This document shows, one piece after another, positions 54,493 to 64,000 of a stretch of 64,000 nucleotides of DNA. The stretch lies in assembly GCF_000380335.1 (NCBI RefSeq), contig NC_021149.1:4454501-4518500 (forward strand). Direction: 5' to 3'. The notes beneath the pieces were generated by a model, which did not search any database, was not told where the DNA came from, and saw only the letters and a program-made list of their open reading frames with translations. This stretch comes from Azotobacter vinelandii CA. Lineage in GTDB: Bacteria > Pseudomonadota > Gammaproteobacteria > Pseudomonadales > Pseudomonadaceae. The stretch's first letter is position 1; every line of letters starts with the position of its first letter. The translations under genes and the position numbers were made by a program.

Positions 54493-55110
54493 TTACGCCC
54501 ACAATCCTCGTACCTCGATACGGTTCAGCGCCAGCCACTGCAGGGCAATGATGCTGGCGGCATTGTTGATCCTGCCATCCCTGACCGCCTGCAGCGCGTC
54601 CTCGAAAGACAGCACGTGCACGCGGATGTCCTCCCCCTCTTCGGGCAATCCATGGACGCCGCCGGCCCCCTGGCTATCGCAGCGACCGACATAAAGGTAG
54701 ACCTTCTCGTTGCTGCCGCCGGGCGACGGGTAGTAGACGGTCACCGGCCACAGCGCTTCGAGCCTGAGCCCCGCCTCCTCGAGGGCCTCGCGGTGGGCGA
54801 CCTCCTCGGGTGCCTCGTCCTTGTCGATCAGACCGGCGACCATTTCGAGCATCCAGGGATTGGTCGACTTGTCCATCGCCCCGACGCGGAACTGCTCGTT
54901 CAGCACCACGCAGTCGCGCTGCGGATCGTAGGGCAGCACGCAGACCGCGTCGTGACGCACGAACAGTTCGCGGCTGAGCACCGGCCCCATCTCGCCGGAA
55001 AACTGGCGATGCCGCAGGTGCACGCGCTCGAGCTGATAGAAGCCCGTGAAACAGGCCTCGCGCCGCACGATTTCCACGGCATCCGGGTCCGGTTTGAAGA
55101 ATTCGTTCAT
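54493..55110 (-). CDS. nudF: ADP-ribose pyrophosphatase, Nudix family
   Basis: 205 residues. The Nudix box is GLIDKDEAPEEVAHREALEEAGL (Gx5Ex7REUxEExGU), and GEEGEDIRVH-type residues (EEGEDIRVHVL) downstream match NudF. It hydrolyses ADP-ribose to AMP and ribose-5-phosphate. Start ATG gives the family N-terminus KPDPDAVEIVRRE. It forms an operon with DUF1249 and is divergent from the DUF3298 lipoprotein. Confidence 0.92.
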   Translation of the reverse strand: MNEFFKPDPDAVEIVRREACFTGFYQLERVHLRHRQFSGEMGPVLSRELFVRHDAVCVLPYDPQRDCVVLNEQFRVGAMDKSTNPWMLEMVAGLIDKDEAPEEVAHREALEEAGLRLEALWPVTVYYPSPGGSNEKVYLYVGRCDSQGAGGVHGLPEEGEDIRVHVLSFEDALQAVRDGRINNAASIIALQWLALNRIEVRGLWA

Positions 55111-55274
55111 CCTGTACGCTCGCCTAGTGAACCGAAGTCGGTTGCCATCCTAACCCGCCCCATCGAACGACGCAGCCCCTTTGCAGAAGGCCGAGGACCT
55201 GCGACCCTAGCCAGTCCGCCGGCGCCCGCTCCGGACGTCCGGCGGAGCCTCCCTCAACGACGCCGAAAGCCCCG

Positions 55275-56024
55275 ATGAACGCTGTATCCCCCATGAAATC
55301 ATTCGCCCTCGCCGCCTTCGTCCTGCTCCTGGGCGCCTGCCAGAGCCTGTCCCCTTCGAGCCGGCCGGCCGTCTATCAGCGCACGGCCTGGGAACATCAG
55401 CAGCCCGGATGCCAGGGCAGCGATTGCCCGCTGGTGAACATCGACACCGTGAATTTTCCCGACGAGCCGGAGCTGAACCGGCTGATCGACCGCGGCTTGC
55501 TGGAGCTGACCCGCGAGTCCGAGGGCATGCCGCTGCCGGCCTCGCTGCAGAGCCACGAACGGGACTTCCTGGCCGGCGCCAGGCCCGGCTGGAGCAGCTA
55601 CCTGCAGGCCAAGGTGCTGGAGCAGAACGGCGGGCGCATTCTCGTGGAGCTGTCGAGCTACCGCTTCACCGGCGGCGCCCACGGCATGCCGCGGCGCGCC
55701 TTCATCGACTTCGACCGCGGTCGGAAGAAGGCCCTGGAGCTGCGCGATCTCTTGCTGCCGGGACAGGAGGAAGCCTTCTGGACGAAGGCCGGGCAGGCGC
55801 ACCAGCGCTGGCTGACGGCCCAGGGCGTCGGCGAGGATGCGGAGTTCATCGCCACCTGGCCGTTCCAGCAGACCCACCACATCGCCCTGGCGAAAGTCGG
55901 CGTGCTGCTGATGTACGACACCTACCGCATCGCCCCCTACGCCATGGGCCATCCGCTGGTGGTGGTGCCCTACCCGCAGCTCAACGGCATCCTCAGGCCG
56001 GAATTCTTCCCGCGCGGCAGGTAG
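55275..56024 (+). CDS. RsiV-type (DUF3298/DUF4163) lipoprotein
   Basis: 249 residues. Signal peptide with lipobox LGAC, then the PdaC/RsiV-like domain: LSSYRFTGGAHGMPRRAFIDFDR and LRDLLLPGQE, followed by the C-terminal PYAMGHPLVVVPYPQL. In Pseudomonas a similar gene sits between nudF and thiC. Periplasmic role unknown; some homologues bind lysozyme or act on peptidoglycan. Confidence 0.85.
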   Translation: MNAVSPMKSFALAAFVLLLGACQSLSPSSRPAVYQRTAWEHQQPGCQGSDCPLVNIDTVNFPDEPELNRLIDRGLLELTRESEGMPLPASLQSHERDFLAGARPGWSSYLQAKVLEQNGGRILVELSSYRFTGGAHGMPRRAFIDFDRGRKKALELRDLLLPGQEEAFWTKAGQAHQRWLTAQGVGEDAEFIATWPFQQTHHIALAKVGVLLMYDTYRIAPYAMGHPLVVVPYPQLNGILRPEFFPRGR

Positions 56025-56035
56025 GGCCGCGAAGC

Positions 56036-56060
56036 ACCCTCTCCCCGCCGGGGAGAGGGT
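56036..56060. terminator. Hairpin between convergent genes
   Basis: Perfect 11-base stem ACCCTCTCCCC / GGGGAGAGGGT with a three-base loop, lying between the lipoprotein stop and the thiC stop. It probably ends transcription from both sides although there is no T-run. Similar CCCTCTCCC hairpins are common intergenic repeats in Pseudomonas-like genomes. Confidence 0.65.
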
Positions 56061-56067
56061 GGAGAGC

Positions 56068-58144
<2,077 letters not shown>

Positions 58145-58214
58145 TACCGGCTGAGTCTAAACAAGCTGCGCGCAGAACACCAACAGGCGCATGCCGGCCC
58201 GTCGGAAAAGACGG

Positions 58215-59486
58215 CTATCGCGCCAGCAACCGCTCCAGCCCCTCCAGCAATCGCGCCAGCGCGCCCTGGTTGGCTTCGAGCACGGCCTTGCCGGCCGCGC
58301 CGGCCCGCGCGGCGGCCGCCGGCTCGCGCCAGAAGGCATCGACCGAGGAAGCCAGCGAGCCGGCGTCGCTCACCTGGCGCAGGGCGCCGGCCTCGGCGAG
58401 CCGCGCGGCGATGTCGAGGAAGTTGAACAGATGCGGCCCGCTCAGCAGCGGCTTGCCCAGCGCCGCCGGCTCCAGCAGGTTGTGCCCGCCGCCGGGCACC
58501 AGGCTGCCGCCGACGAAGGCGACGTCGGCCAGGGCGTAGAGGAACAGCATCTCGCCCATGGTGTCGCCGAGCAGCACCCGGGTCCGCGTCCCGACCGCCT
58601 CGCCGCCGGAGCGCCGCACGCAGGCGAAGCCCTCGCGGCGGCACAGCTCGAAGACCTGGGCGAAACGCTCGGGATGGCGCGGCACCAGGATCAGCAGCGC
58701 CTCGGGAAAGCGCGCCAGCAGCCGGCGGTGGGCGGCGAGAACGATTTCGTCCTCGCCGGCGTGGGTGCTGGCGGCGATCCACACCGGGCGATCCGCCGCG
58801 CCCCACTGCGCACGCAACGCCGCCGCACGTGGCGGCAGTCCGGGATCGACGGCCAGGTCGAACTTGATCGAACCGGTCACCGTCACCGCCCCGCCGCCGG
58901 CACCCAGCGCGCGGAATCGCTCGGCCTCGGCCTCGCTCTGCACCGCCAGCCAGCTCATCTCGGCGAGCATCGGCGCGGTGAGCCGGGGAAAGCGCCCATA
59001 GCCGCGCGCCGAGCGCGCCGACAGCCGGCCGTTGGCCAGCGCCACCGGGATGCCGCGCCGCGCGCACTGGTGCACATGGTTGGGCCACAGCTCGGTCTCC
59101 ATGATCACCGCCAGGCGCGGCCGCAACCGGTCGAGAAAGCGCGCCGCGGCCCAGGGCAGATCGTAGGGCAGGTAGCAGTGCTGCACGCTGTCGCCGAACA
59201 GCGCGCGGATGCGCTCGGAGCCGGTCGGCGTCATGCAGGTGACGGTCAGCGGCAGCTCCGGATGGCGCGCCTGCAGGGCGCGGATCAGCGGCGCGGCGGC
59301 GATGCTCTCGCCGACCGATACCGCATGCACCCAGATGCCGTCCGGGCGCAGCGCCGGCAGGCCGAGGGCGAAGCGCTCGCCGATGCGCCGCGCGTAGGCC
59401 GGCGCGCGCCAGGCGCGCCAGGCCAGGCGCAGGAGGATCAGCGGGAGGGCGAGATGCAGCAGCAGGCTATAGAGGGTCCGGTTCAT
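58215..59486 (-). CDS. waaA: 3-deoxy-D-manno-octulosonic acid (Kdo) transferase
   Basis: 423-residue GT-B enzyme that adds Kdo to lipid IVA. The N-terminal membrane helix SLLLHLALPLILLRLA precedes IWVHAVSVGESIAAAPLI, TCMTPTGSERI, METELWPNHVHQCARRGIPVALANGRLS, and C-terminal SLVPGGGHNLLEPAALGKPLLSGPH. The ATG at 59486 gives the usual start. Located 70 bases beyond the riboswitch, transcribed toward thiC. Confidence 0.95.
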   Translation of the reverse strand: MNRTLYSLLLHLALPLILLRLAWRAWRAPAYARRIGERFALGLPALRPDGIWVHAVSVGESIAAAPLIRALQARHPELPLTVTCMTPTGSERIRALFGDSVQHCYLPYDLPWAAARFLDRLRPRLAVIMETELWPNHVHQCARRGIPVALANGRLSARSARGYGRFPRLTAPMLAEMSWLAVQSEAEAERFRALGAGGGAVTVTGSIKFDLAVDPGLPPRAAALRAQWGAADRPVWIAASTHAGEDEIVLAAHRRLLARFPEALLILVPRHPERFAQVFELCRREGFACVRRSGGEAVGTRTRVLLGDTMGEMLFLYALADVAFVGGSLVPGGGHNLLEPAALGKPLLSGPHLFNFLDIAARLAEAGALRQVSDAGSLASSVDAFWREPAAAARAGAAGKAVLEANQGALARLLEGLERLLAR

Positions 59487-59694
59487 GGCGGCGCAGCTTA
59501 ACAAAGCGTCCGACGGTCGCAAGGTTCATGACATTGTCACGACTGCACGACCAAAGTCGTGGGCGAGTCGATGGCAAAAGACCGACGAATGGCATGCTTC
59601 ATGCTGACCGAGATCAATAAACTGCCGCCCCTTTATCTCCTATGGTCCCAATCCAAGCCCGTTGGATATAGGCTCCACGACCTCGAATCAGCCG

Positions 59695-59700
59695 CTATAA
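59695..59700 (+). promoter_or_regulatory. Candidate sigma-70 -10 box of the oxidoreductase operon
   Basis: An exact TATAAT occurs in an otherwise AT-rich intergenic stretch, 29 bases before the ATG at 59730. No good -35 hexamer lies at 17 bases, so it is weak or needs an activator. Confidence 0.4.
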
Positions 59701-59729
59701 TCCGACTCTTTTACTCAACGAGACCCTGT

Positions 59730-60905
59730 ATGCTCCCAACCCTCGGCACGGACGTCCTGATCGTTGGCGGCGGTATCGCCGGCCTCTGGCTGAACGCCCG
59801 CCTGCGCCAGGCCGGCTACGCCACCCTGTTGCTGGAGAGCGCCAGCCTCGGTGGCGGGCAGAGCGTCAAGTCGCAGGGGATCATCCACGGCGGCACCAAA
59901 TACGCCCTGCACGGCGCGCTGACCGGCGCCTCCGAGGCCATCGCCGACATGCCGCGGCGCTGGCGCCGGGCGCTCGCCGGCGACGGCGAGCTGGACCTCT
60001 CCGGCGTGCGCCTGTTGTCCGATGCCCATTATCTGTGGTCGCCCGGCACCCTGGCCGGCAAGCTGACCAGCTTCTTCGCCAGCAAGGCGGTTCGCGCGCG
60101 GGTCGAGCAGGTGAAGGACGGCGCCCTGCCCGCGGCGCTGCGCGATCCCGCCTTCCGCGGCAGCGTCTATCGACTCGACGAACTGGTGCTGGACGTGCCC
60201 AGCCTGATCGGCCGCCTCGCCGAGCTGGCCGGTGACGCTCTGCTGGCCGCCCGCGAGATCGCCCCGCTGCGCGAAGCCGGCGAACTGGTCGGCCTGAGCG
60301 TGGACGGCCGGGAAATCCGCGCCCAGCGCATCGTCTTCTGTGCCGGCGCCGGCAACGCCGAACTGCTGGCCGCGCTCGGCCTGAGCCAGCCGGCCATGCA
60401 GCGGCGCCCGCTGCACATGGTCATGCTCAAGGCACCGAGCCTCGAACCGCTCTATGCCCATTGCCTGGGCGGCGGCGTCAAGCCGCGACTGACCGTCACC
60501 AGCCATCCGGCCGCCGACGGCCAGTGGGTCTGGTATCTGGGCGGCGACCTGGCCGAGGCCGAGGGCGTAGCCCGCGACGAGACCCGGCAGATCGTCACGG
60601 CCCGCCACGAACTGAACGACCTGCTGCCCTGGATCGACCTGAGCCAGGCGCGCTGGGCGACCCTGCGGGTGGACCGCGCCGAGCCGGCGCAGTCGGCCCT
60701 GGCGCGTCCGGACAACGCCTTCCTCGCCGAACAGGGCCGCCTGCTGGTCGGCTGGCCGACCAAGCTGGCCCTCGCCCCGGACCTGGCCGACCGAATCTTC
60801 GCCAGCCTCGAACGGGACGCCGTGCGCCCGGCGGCGCATCCGCCGCTGCCCGCCCTGCCCCGTCCGCCGCTGGCGCGACCGGCCTGGGAGGAACTGCTGC
60901 CGTGA
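59730..60905 (+). CDS. FAD-dependent oxidoreductase (glycerol-3-phosphate dehydrogenase-like)
   Basis: 391 residues. The dinucleotide-binding motif is DVLIVGGGIAGLWLNARL at the N-terminus; GQSVKSQGIIHGGTKYALHG and IVFCAGAGNAELL follow the DAO/GlpD pattern. Cytoplasmic or membrane-associated flavoprotein with unknown substrate. In P. aeruginosa the same three-gene order follows waaA, from memory. Its TGA overlaps the GTG of the next gene. Confidence 0.85.
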   Translation: MLPTLGTDVLIVGGGIAGLWLNARLRQAGYATLLLESASLGGGQSVKSQGIIHGGTKYALHGALTGASEAIADMPRRWRRALAGDGELDLSGVRLLSDAHYLWSPGTLAGKLTSFFASKAVRARVEQVKDGALPAALRDPAFRGSVYRLDELVLDVPSLIGRLAELAGDALLAAREIAPLREAGELVGLSVDGREIRAQRIVFCAGAGNAELLAALGLSQPAMQRRPLHMVMLKAPSLEPLYAHCLGGGVKPRLTVTSHPAADGQWVWYLGGDLAEAEGVARDETRQIVTARHELNDLLPWIDLSQARWATLRVDRAEPAQSALARPDNAFLAEQGRLLVGWPTKLALAPDLADRIFASLERDAVRPAAHPPLPALPRPPLARPAWEELLP

Positions 60906-61720
60906 GCCTCGCCACCCTCCACGACCTGCACCGTCCGCTGGGCGGCACCGGCCTGAGCGTCTCCCCGCTGGGCCTGGGTACCGTCAAGCTGGGCCGCGAC
61001 CAGGGGGTGAAGTACCCGACCGGCTTCCGCATCCCGGACGACGCCGAGGCCCGCCGGTTGCTCGCCCTGGCCCGCGAGCAGGGCATCAACCTGATCGACA
61101 CCGCGCCGGCCTACGGGGTCAGCGAGGAACGCCTCGGCCCGCTCTTGCGCGGCCAGCGCGACGCCTGGGTGATCGTCAGCAAGGTCGGCGAGGAATTCGA
61201 GAACGGCCGCTCGCGCTTCGATTTCTCCCCGGCGCACACCCGCTTTTCCGTCGAGCGCAGCCTGAAGCGCCTGGAAACCGACCGCATCGACCTGATCCTG
61301 GTGCACTCGGACGGCAACGACGTCGCCATCCTCCGGGAGAGCGGCGTCTACCAGACCCTCGCCGAACTCAAGCGCGAGGGCAAGATCCGCGCCTTCGGGC
61401 TGTCCGGAAAGACCGTCGAGGGCGGCCTGCTGGCCCTCCAGCAAGGCGACTGCGCCATGATCACCCTGAACCTGAACGACCAGCGCGAACGGCCGGTGGC
61501 CGACTACGCCGCGATCCATGGCAAGGGCATTCTCGTCAAGAAGGCCCTGGCCAGCGGGCATGTCTGCCTGGATGGCGGCACCGATCCGGTTCGCGCCAGC
61601 TTCGAGTTGTTATTCCAGCATCCCGGTGTCGCCAGCGCGATCATCGGAACTATTAACCCACTACACTTGTCGGATAACATCTCGGCAGCAGCAGCCGTCA
61701 TCCGCCAAGAAAGACAATAA
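60902..61720 (+). CDS. Aldo/keto reductase
   Basis: 272 residues, TIM-barrel NADPH oxidoreductase: LGLGTVKLGRDQG, GINLIDTAPAYGVSEERLG (catalytic Asp and Tyr), VIVSKVGEEF (Lys), LILVHSDG (His) and AFGLSGKTVEGG. The GTG start overlaps the FAD enzyme stop (GTGA), so they are coupled. Substrate unknown. Confidence 0.9.
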   Translation: MSLATLHDLHRPLGGTGLSVSPLGLGTVKLGRDQGVKYPTGFRIPDDAEARRLLALAREQGINLIDTAPAYGVSEERLGPLLRGQRDAWVIVSKVGEEFENGRSRFDFSPAHTRFSVERSLKRLETDRIDLILVHSDGNDVAILRESGVYQTLAELKREGKIRAFGLSGKTVEGGLLALQQGDCAMITLNLNDQRERPVADYAAIHGKGILVKKALASGHVCLDGGTDPVRASFELLFQHPGVASAIIGTINPLHLSDNISAAAAVIRQERQ

Positions 61721-61760
61721 AGGGCCGCCAACGCGGCCGGCCCAGGACTAAGGAGCCGCC

Positions 61761-62690
61761 ATGTCGACCATCATCGCCAAGCGCAACCCGCGCGCCTTCA
61801 AGACCCTTCCCCTGTTCGTGGAAGCCACTCCCGAAGGACTCAGCTACCAGGCTCTCGGCCAACCACTGAATTTCAATCAGATGCTCGAGCGGCGCCGTCC
61901 GGTCGAGGTCGCCGATACCCAGCGCTTCGCCCTGGAACTGGCCAACCTGGGCGTCTCCGTGCGCCTGACCCTCTCCTGGCAGGGCCGCGACTACTGGGTG
62001 CTGGTGCGCCAGCAGCGCCAGGATCGCGGCGATGTGGTGCTCAAGCCGATCTCCGGCTACGTACCGGCCCACGAACTGAACCTGCCGCTGCTCACGGCGA
62101 TCCAGGAGGTCGCCGAGGAATGCCTGCTGCAGACCCCGCAGTGCTGGCTGACCGGACGCTTCGGCGATACCTGGCTGCCGGCGCCCTACGAGAATGTCCT
62201 GCACTACTGCGACAACACCTCCTTCCGCCTGAGTCCGCTTTCCGGCGCAGCCCGCCCGGTGTCTTGCGGCAGCATGCCCCTGCTGGAGCGTCCGCGGGCC
62301 TACGTGCACCTGCCCACCGCCTCGCTGCAACTGGTCTACGACATGCGCCTGGAACTTCCGGAGAAACTGCGCCAGTTGAGCCTGCTGCACGCCGACGAGT
62401 GCCTGCACGAGGACACCCTGATCGCCCGCATCGACCACGACAACCCGGACATCTACCTGCTGCCCTTCGACCAGAACCGGCGCCCGGCGGACGAACTCTA
62501 CATCCTGCAGCAGGGCTTTCTGCGCCCGGTCGACACCCGGGATCTCTGGCTGGCCGAAAGTTTCGCCCCGCAGGACGGCTGGGTGGTGCGCGAGGAACGG
62601 ATCAGTTGGCGCGACTGGCAGTCCCTGTGGGACACCCTGGAACAGAAAGCCGCCAAGCCGGCAGCGCAGCGCAGCGGAGCCCTGGGCTGA
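61761..62690 (+). CDS. Conserved hypothetical protein of the waaA-linked operon
   Basis: 309 residues, soluble and without signal peptide or recognised motif. Repeated short patterns such as LPLFVEATPEGLSYQ, FALELANLGVSVRLTLSW and AIQEVAEECLLQTP recall Nudix-like or metabolic scaffolds but the Nudix box is absent, so no function is assigned. AAGGAGCC is seven bases before the ATG. It is the last gene of the operon. Confidence 0.75.
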   Translation: MSTIIAKRNPRAFKTLPLFVEATPEGLSYQALGQPLNFNQMLERRRPVEVADTQRFALELANLGVSVRLTLSWQGRDYWVLVRQQRQDRGDVVLKPISGYVPAHELNLPLLTAIQEVAEECLLQTPQCWLTGRFGDTWLPAPYENVLHYCDNTSFRLSPLSGAARPVSCGSMPLLERPRAYVHLPTASLQLVYDMRLELPEKLRQLSLLHADECLHEDTLIARIDHDNPDIYLLPFDQNRRPADELYILQQGFLRPVDTRDLWLAESFAPQDGWVVREERISWRDWQSLWDTLEQKAAKPAAQRSGALG

Positions 62691-62730
62691 GAGAAGCCCT
62701 CGGGAAGACCTCTCCGGCTTCCCTCACCGA

Positions 62731-62754
62731 GGGCACGCACACCAGTGCCCTTTT
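62731..62754 (+). terminator. Rho-independent terminator of the oxidoreductase operon
   Basis: Six-base stem GGGCAC / GTGCCC with an eight-base loop followed by TTTT. A second possible stem (GGGAAG / CTTCCC) lies just before. The T-run touches the stop codon of the convergent truncated gene. Confidence 0.75.
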
Positions 62755-63718
62755 ACCTCGCCTCCTTGTACCGAGGCGCCAAGGCCTCGCCTTCTTTCTG
62801 CATGGAGGCGAAAGCCTTGGCGAACATCGGCACCAACAGGCGATTGCCGTACTCGCTCAGGTGATCGTCGTCCGCATAGAGCGGACGGCCGTTCCGGCTG
62901 CCATGGCAGACCTTGTCGTCGCACAGGTAAGGCAAGGGGTCCAGAATCCGGGCGCCGCATTGCTCGCGGGCCTCGTCCTGAAGGCCCCAGACGAAGGCGT
63001 GCCGCGCGTGGTATTCCGCCAGTGTGATCGAGACCTTCCGCGGAGCGCCCATCAGCATCGCTTTCGCCATGGAGTGAGGCACATCTATCGCCATCTCGGG
63101 AATGGGCCGCATCAGGAACAGCGGCCGATGCCCGGCGATCTCACAGGCGGTCGCCAGATAATGCCGACGAAACTCCTCCAGATATTCGGGCGAGGCCCTG
63201 TCGGCAGGCGAGGAAAAAAACACCAGGGGCCGGCCGGTTTCCCCACCCTCGAACTCTTCGTTGTAGCCCATGGCATACACGGAGGTGCGGTTTATCACGA
63301 TAACCGGCACGTCGGAGGAGGCATCGGCCAGTTCGGCCTTCAGACTCCTCTTCAGGGCCAGACAGGGCGCCGCATACGTCTTCTCGACCGCGTGCGCGCC
63401 GAAGACGGGCAGACACAGGGGCGCGGCCCGGAACCGGATGCCTCGTCGCGAACCGGGCAGCGCGGCCTGTGCCGCCATGACTACCGCATCGGCATGACTG
63501 TCGCCCACCATCAGCGCCTCGATCGAAGGACCACCGAAGGTGCAGGCGGCACCCTTGTCCAGGCATTCGTCCTGCCGTGGGTTGCGATTGTCGGCCTGGG
63601 CCTCGATCGCGCCCACGGCGGCGGGCAGACGCTGTGGGAGACCATCGGTTTCGCGTATCCAGACGGCGGCCAGCACGGGCGGAAAAGCCGCCACTAGAGC
63701 ATTTTTAGAAAATACGAA
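62753..63718 (-). pseudogene. 5'-truncated SGNH domain of an acyltransferase-3 (OafA-like) protein
   Basis: The retained part is the periplasmic SGNH hydrolase-like domain: catalytic serine in VGDSHAD and DDDHLSEYGN carrying Asp-x-x-His. A last hydrophobic segment (VAAFPPVLAAVWI) precedes it, as after the ten-helix acyltransferase-3 domain in OafA-type O-antigen acetylases. That membrane domain (about 350 residues) is missing; upstream the frame runs on to 63898 as unrelated, charged sequence. Probably a remnant that is not functional on its own. The remaining 63899-64000 shows nothing recognisable. Confidence 0.7.
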
Positions 63719-64000
63719 TTCGACATACAGGGGTTGCTCTTCCTGGTCATTTCGGTTCTCCTCTCCCGCTCGGACAAGGAGACCAGAATGGCTCGGGCAT
63801 ACAGTGCGTATATGGACTCCCCCCGGTTTGCCAGTGATTTGCCCTGCCGACGAACGTAGGTACGACTGCTTGCGTATATCCGGCTTCCGATGAGGCATTG
63901 GCTGCCCCGAGCCATGATGAAAATCCGCTCATGTGTGCCTGATTGATCTAGCGGCCTTGCTTGCAGGGGGCCGACGCACTGTGCAGGCTTTACACATGCC

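Overview
The window is high-GC DNA from a gammaproteobacterium, most likely Pseudomonadaceae and perhaps close to Azotobacter or Pseudomonas; I cannot fix the species from sequence alone. The evidence is the FecI-FecR-TonB receptor style, the waaA / FAD oxidoreductase / aldo-keto reductase / conserved hypothetical order at the right end, and the DUF1249-NudF-DUF3298-thiC order next to it. Both orders match my memory of Pseudomonas chromosomes. Nearly all of the window is chromosomal housekeeping and accessory coding sequence. One low-GC receptor cassette and one decayed insertion sequence stand out.

Layout. 0-9.1 kb: the 3' part of acetate kinase, an enoyl-ACP reductase, an RND adaptor/pump pair, and a PqiA-PqiA-PqiB lipid-transport operon. 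9.3-14.4 kb: an insertion between pqiB and its displaced partner pqiC (14.6 kb). It holds an IS2-like remnant that was itself hit by a 199-bp hairpin MITE, then a complete siderophore receptor / FecR / FecI iron-uptake module with a Fur box. 15.2-20.6 kb: an AI-2E family permease and a four-gene aromatic-acid-type efflux operon whose promoter region looks copied from the AI-2E gene. 20.9 kb: an FKBP peptidyl-prolyl isomerase.

21.3-36.8 kb is the most interesting block: an apparently near-complete bacterial sphingolipid (ceramide) locus. A leftward operon encodes a fatty-acyl-AMP ligase (interrupted by one in-frame amber codon), a CerR-like NAD-dependent reductase, an acyl carrier protein, a serine palmitoyltransferase and an MsbA-like ABC exporter. 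Facing it, a rightward set encodes a GNAT-type bacterial ceramide synthase, nucleotidyltransferases (one on the opposite strand), an LptF/LptG-like permease pair, a CDP-alcohol phosphatidyltransferase, a diacylglycerol/ceramide-kinase-like enzyme, a Tam41-like cytidylyltransferase and an LpxO-like aspartyl/asparaginyl hydroxylase. Together these could make ceramide, phosphorylate it, convert it to a CDP-activated lipid, attach a polar head group, hydroxylate it and carry it to the outer membrane. 37-45 kb continues with two small stress-type proteins, a second paralogous hydroxylase, a large two-domain glycosyltransferase, a phosphoesterase, an LPS-kinase-like protein, a GT2 glycosyltransferase and a 2OG-Fe(II) oxygenase. 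These are plausible glycolipid or LPS-core modifiers.

44.8-53.4 kb: a CHASE-GGDEF diguanylate cyclase, an AEC permease divergent from a LysR regulator, and a sulfonate/taurine-type ABC transporter operon with an SfnB/DszC-like flavoprotein. 54-58 kb: DUF1249, a NudF-type ADP-ribose pyrophosphatase, a DUF3298 lipoprotein, and thiC with a TPP riboswitch. 58.2-62.7 kb: waaA (Kdo transferase) and a three-gene oxidoreductase operon ended by a rho-independent terminator. The right edge holds a 5'-truncated SGNH/acyltransferase-3 remnant.
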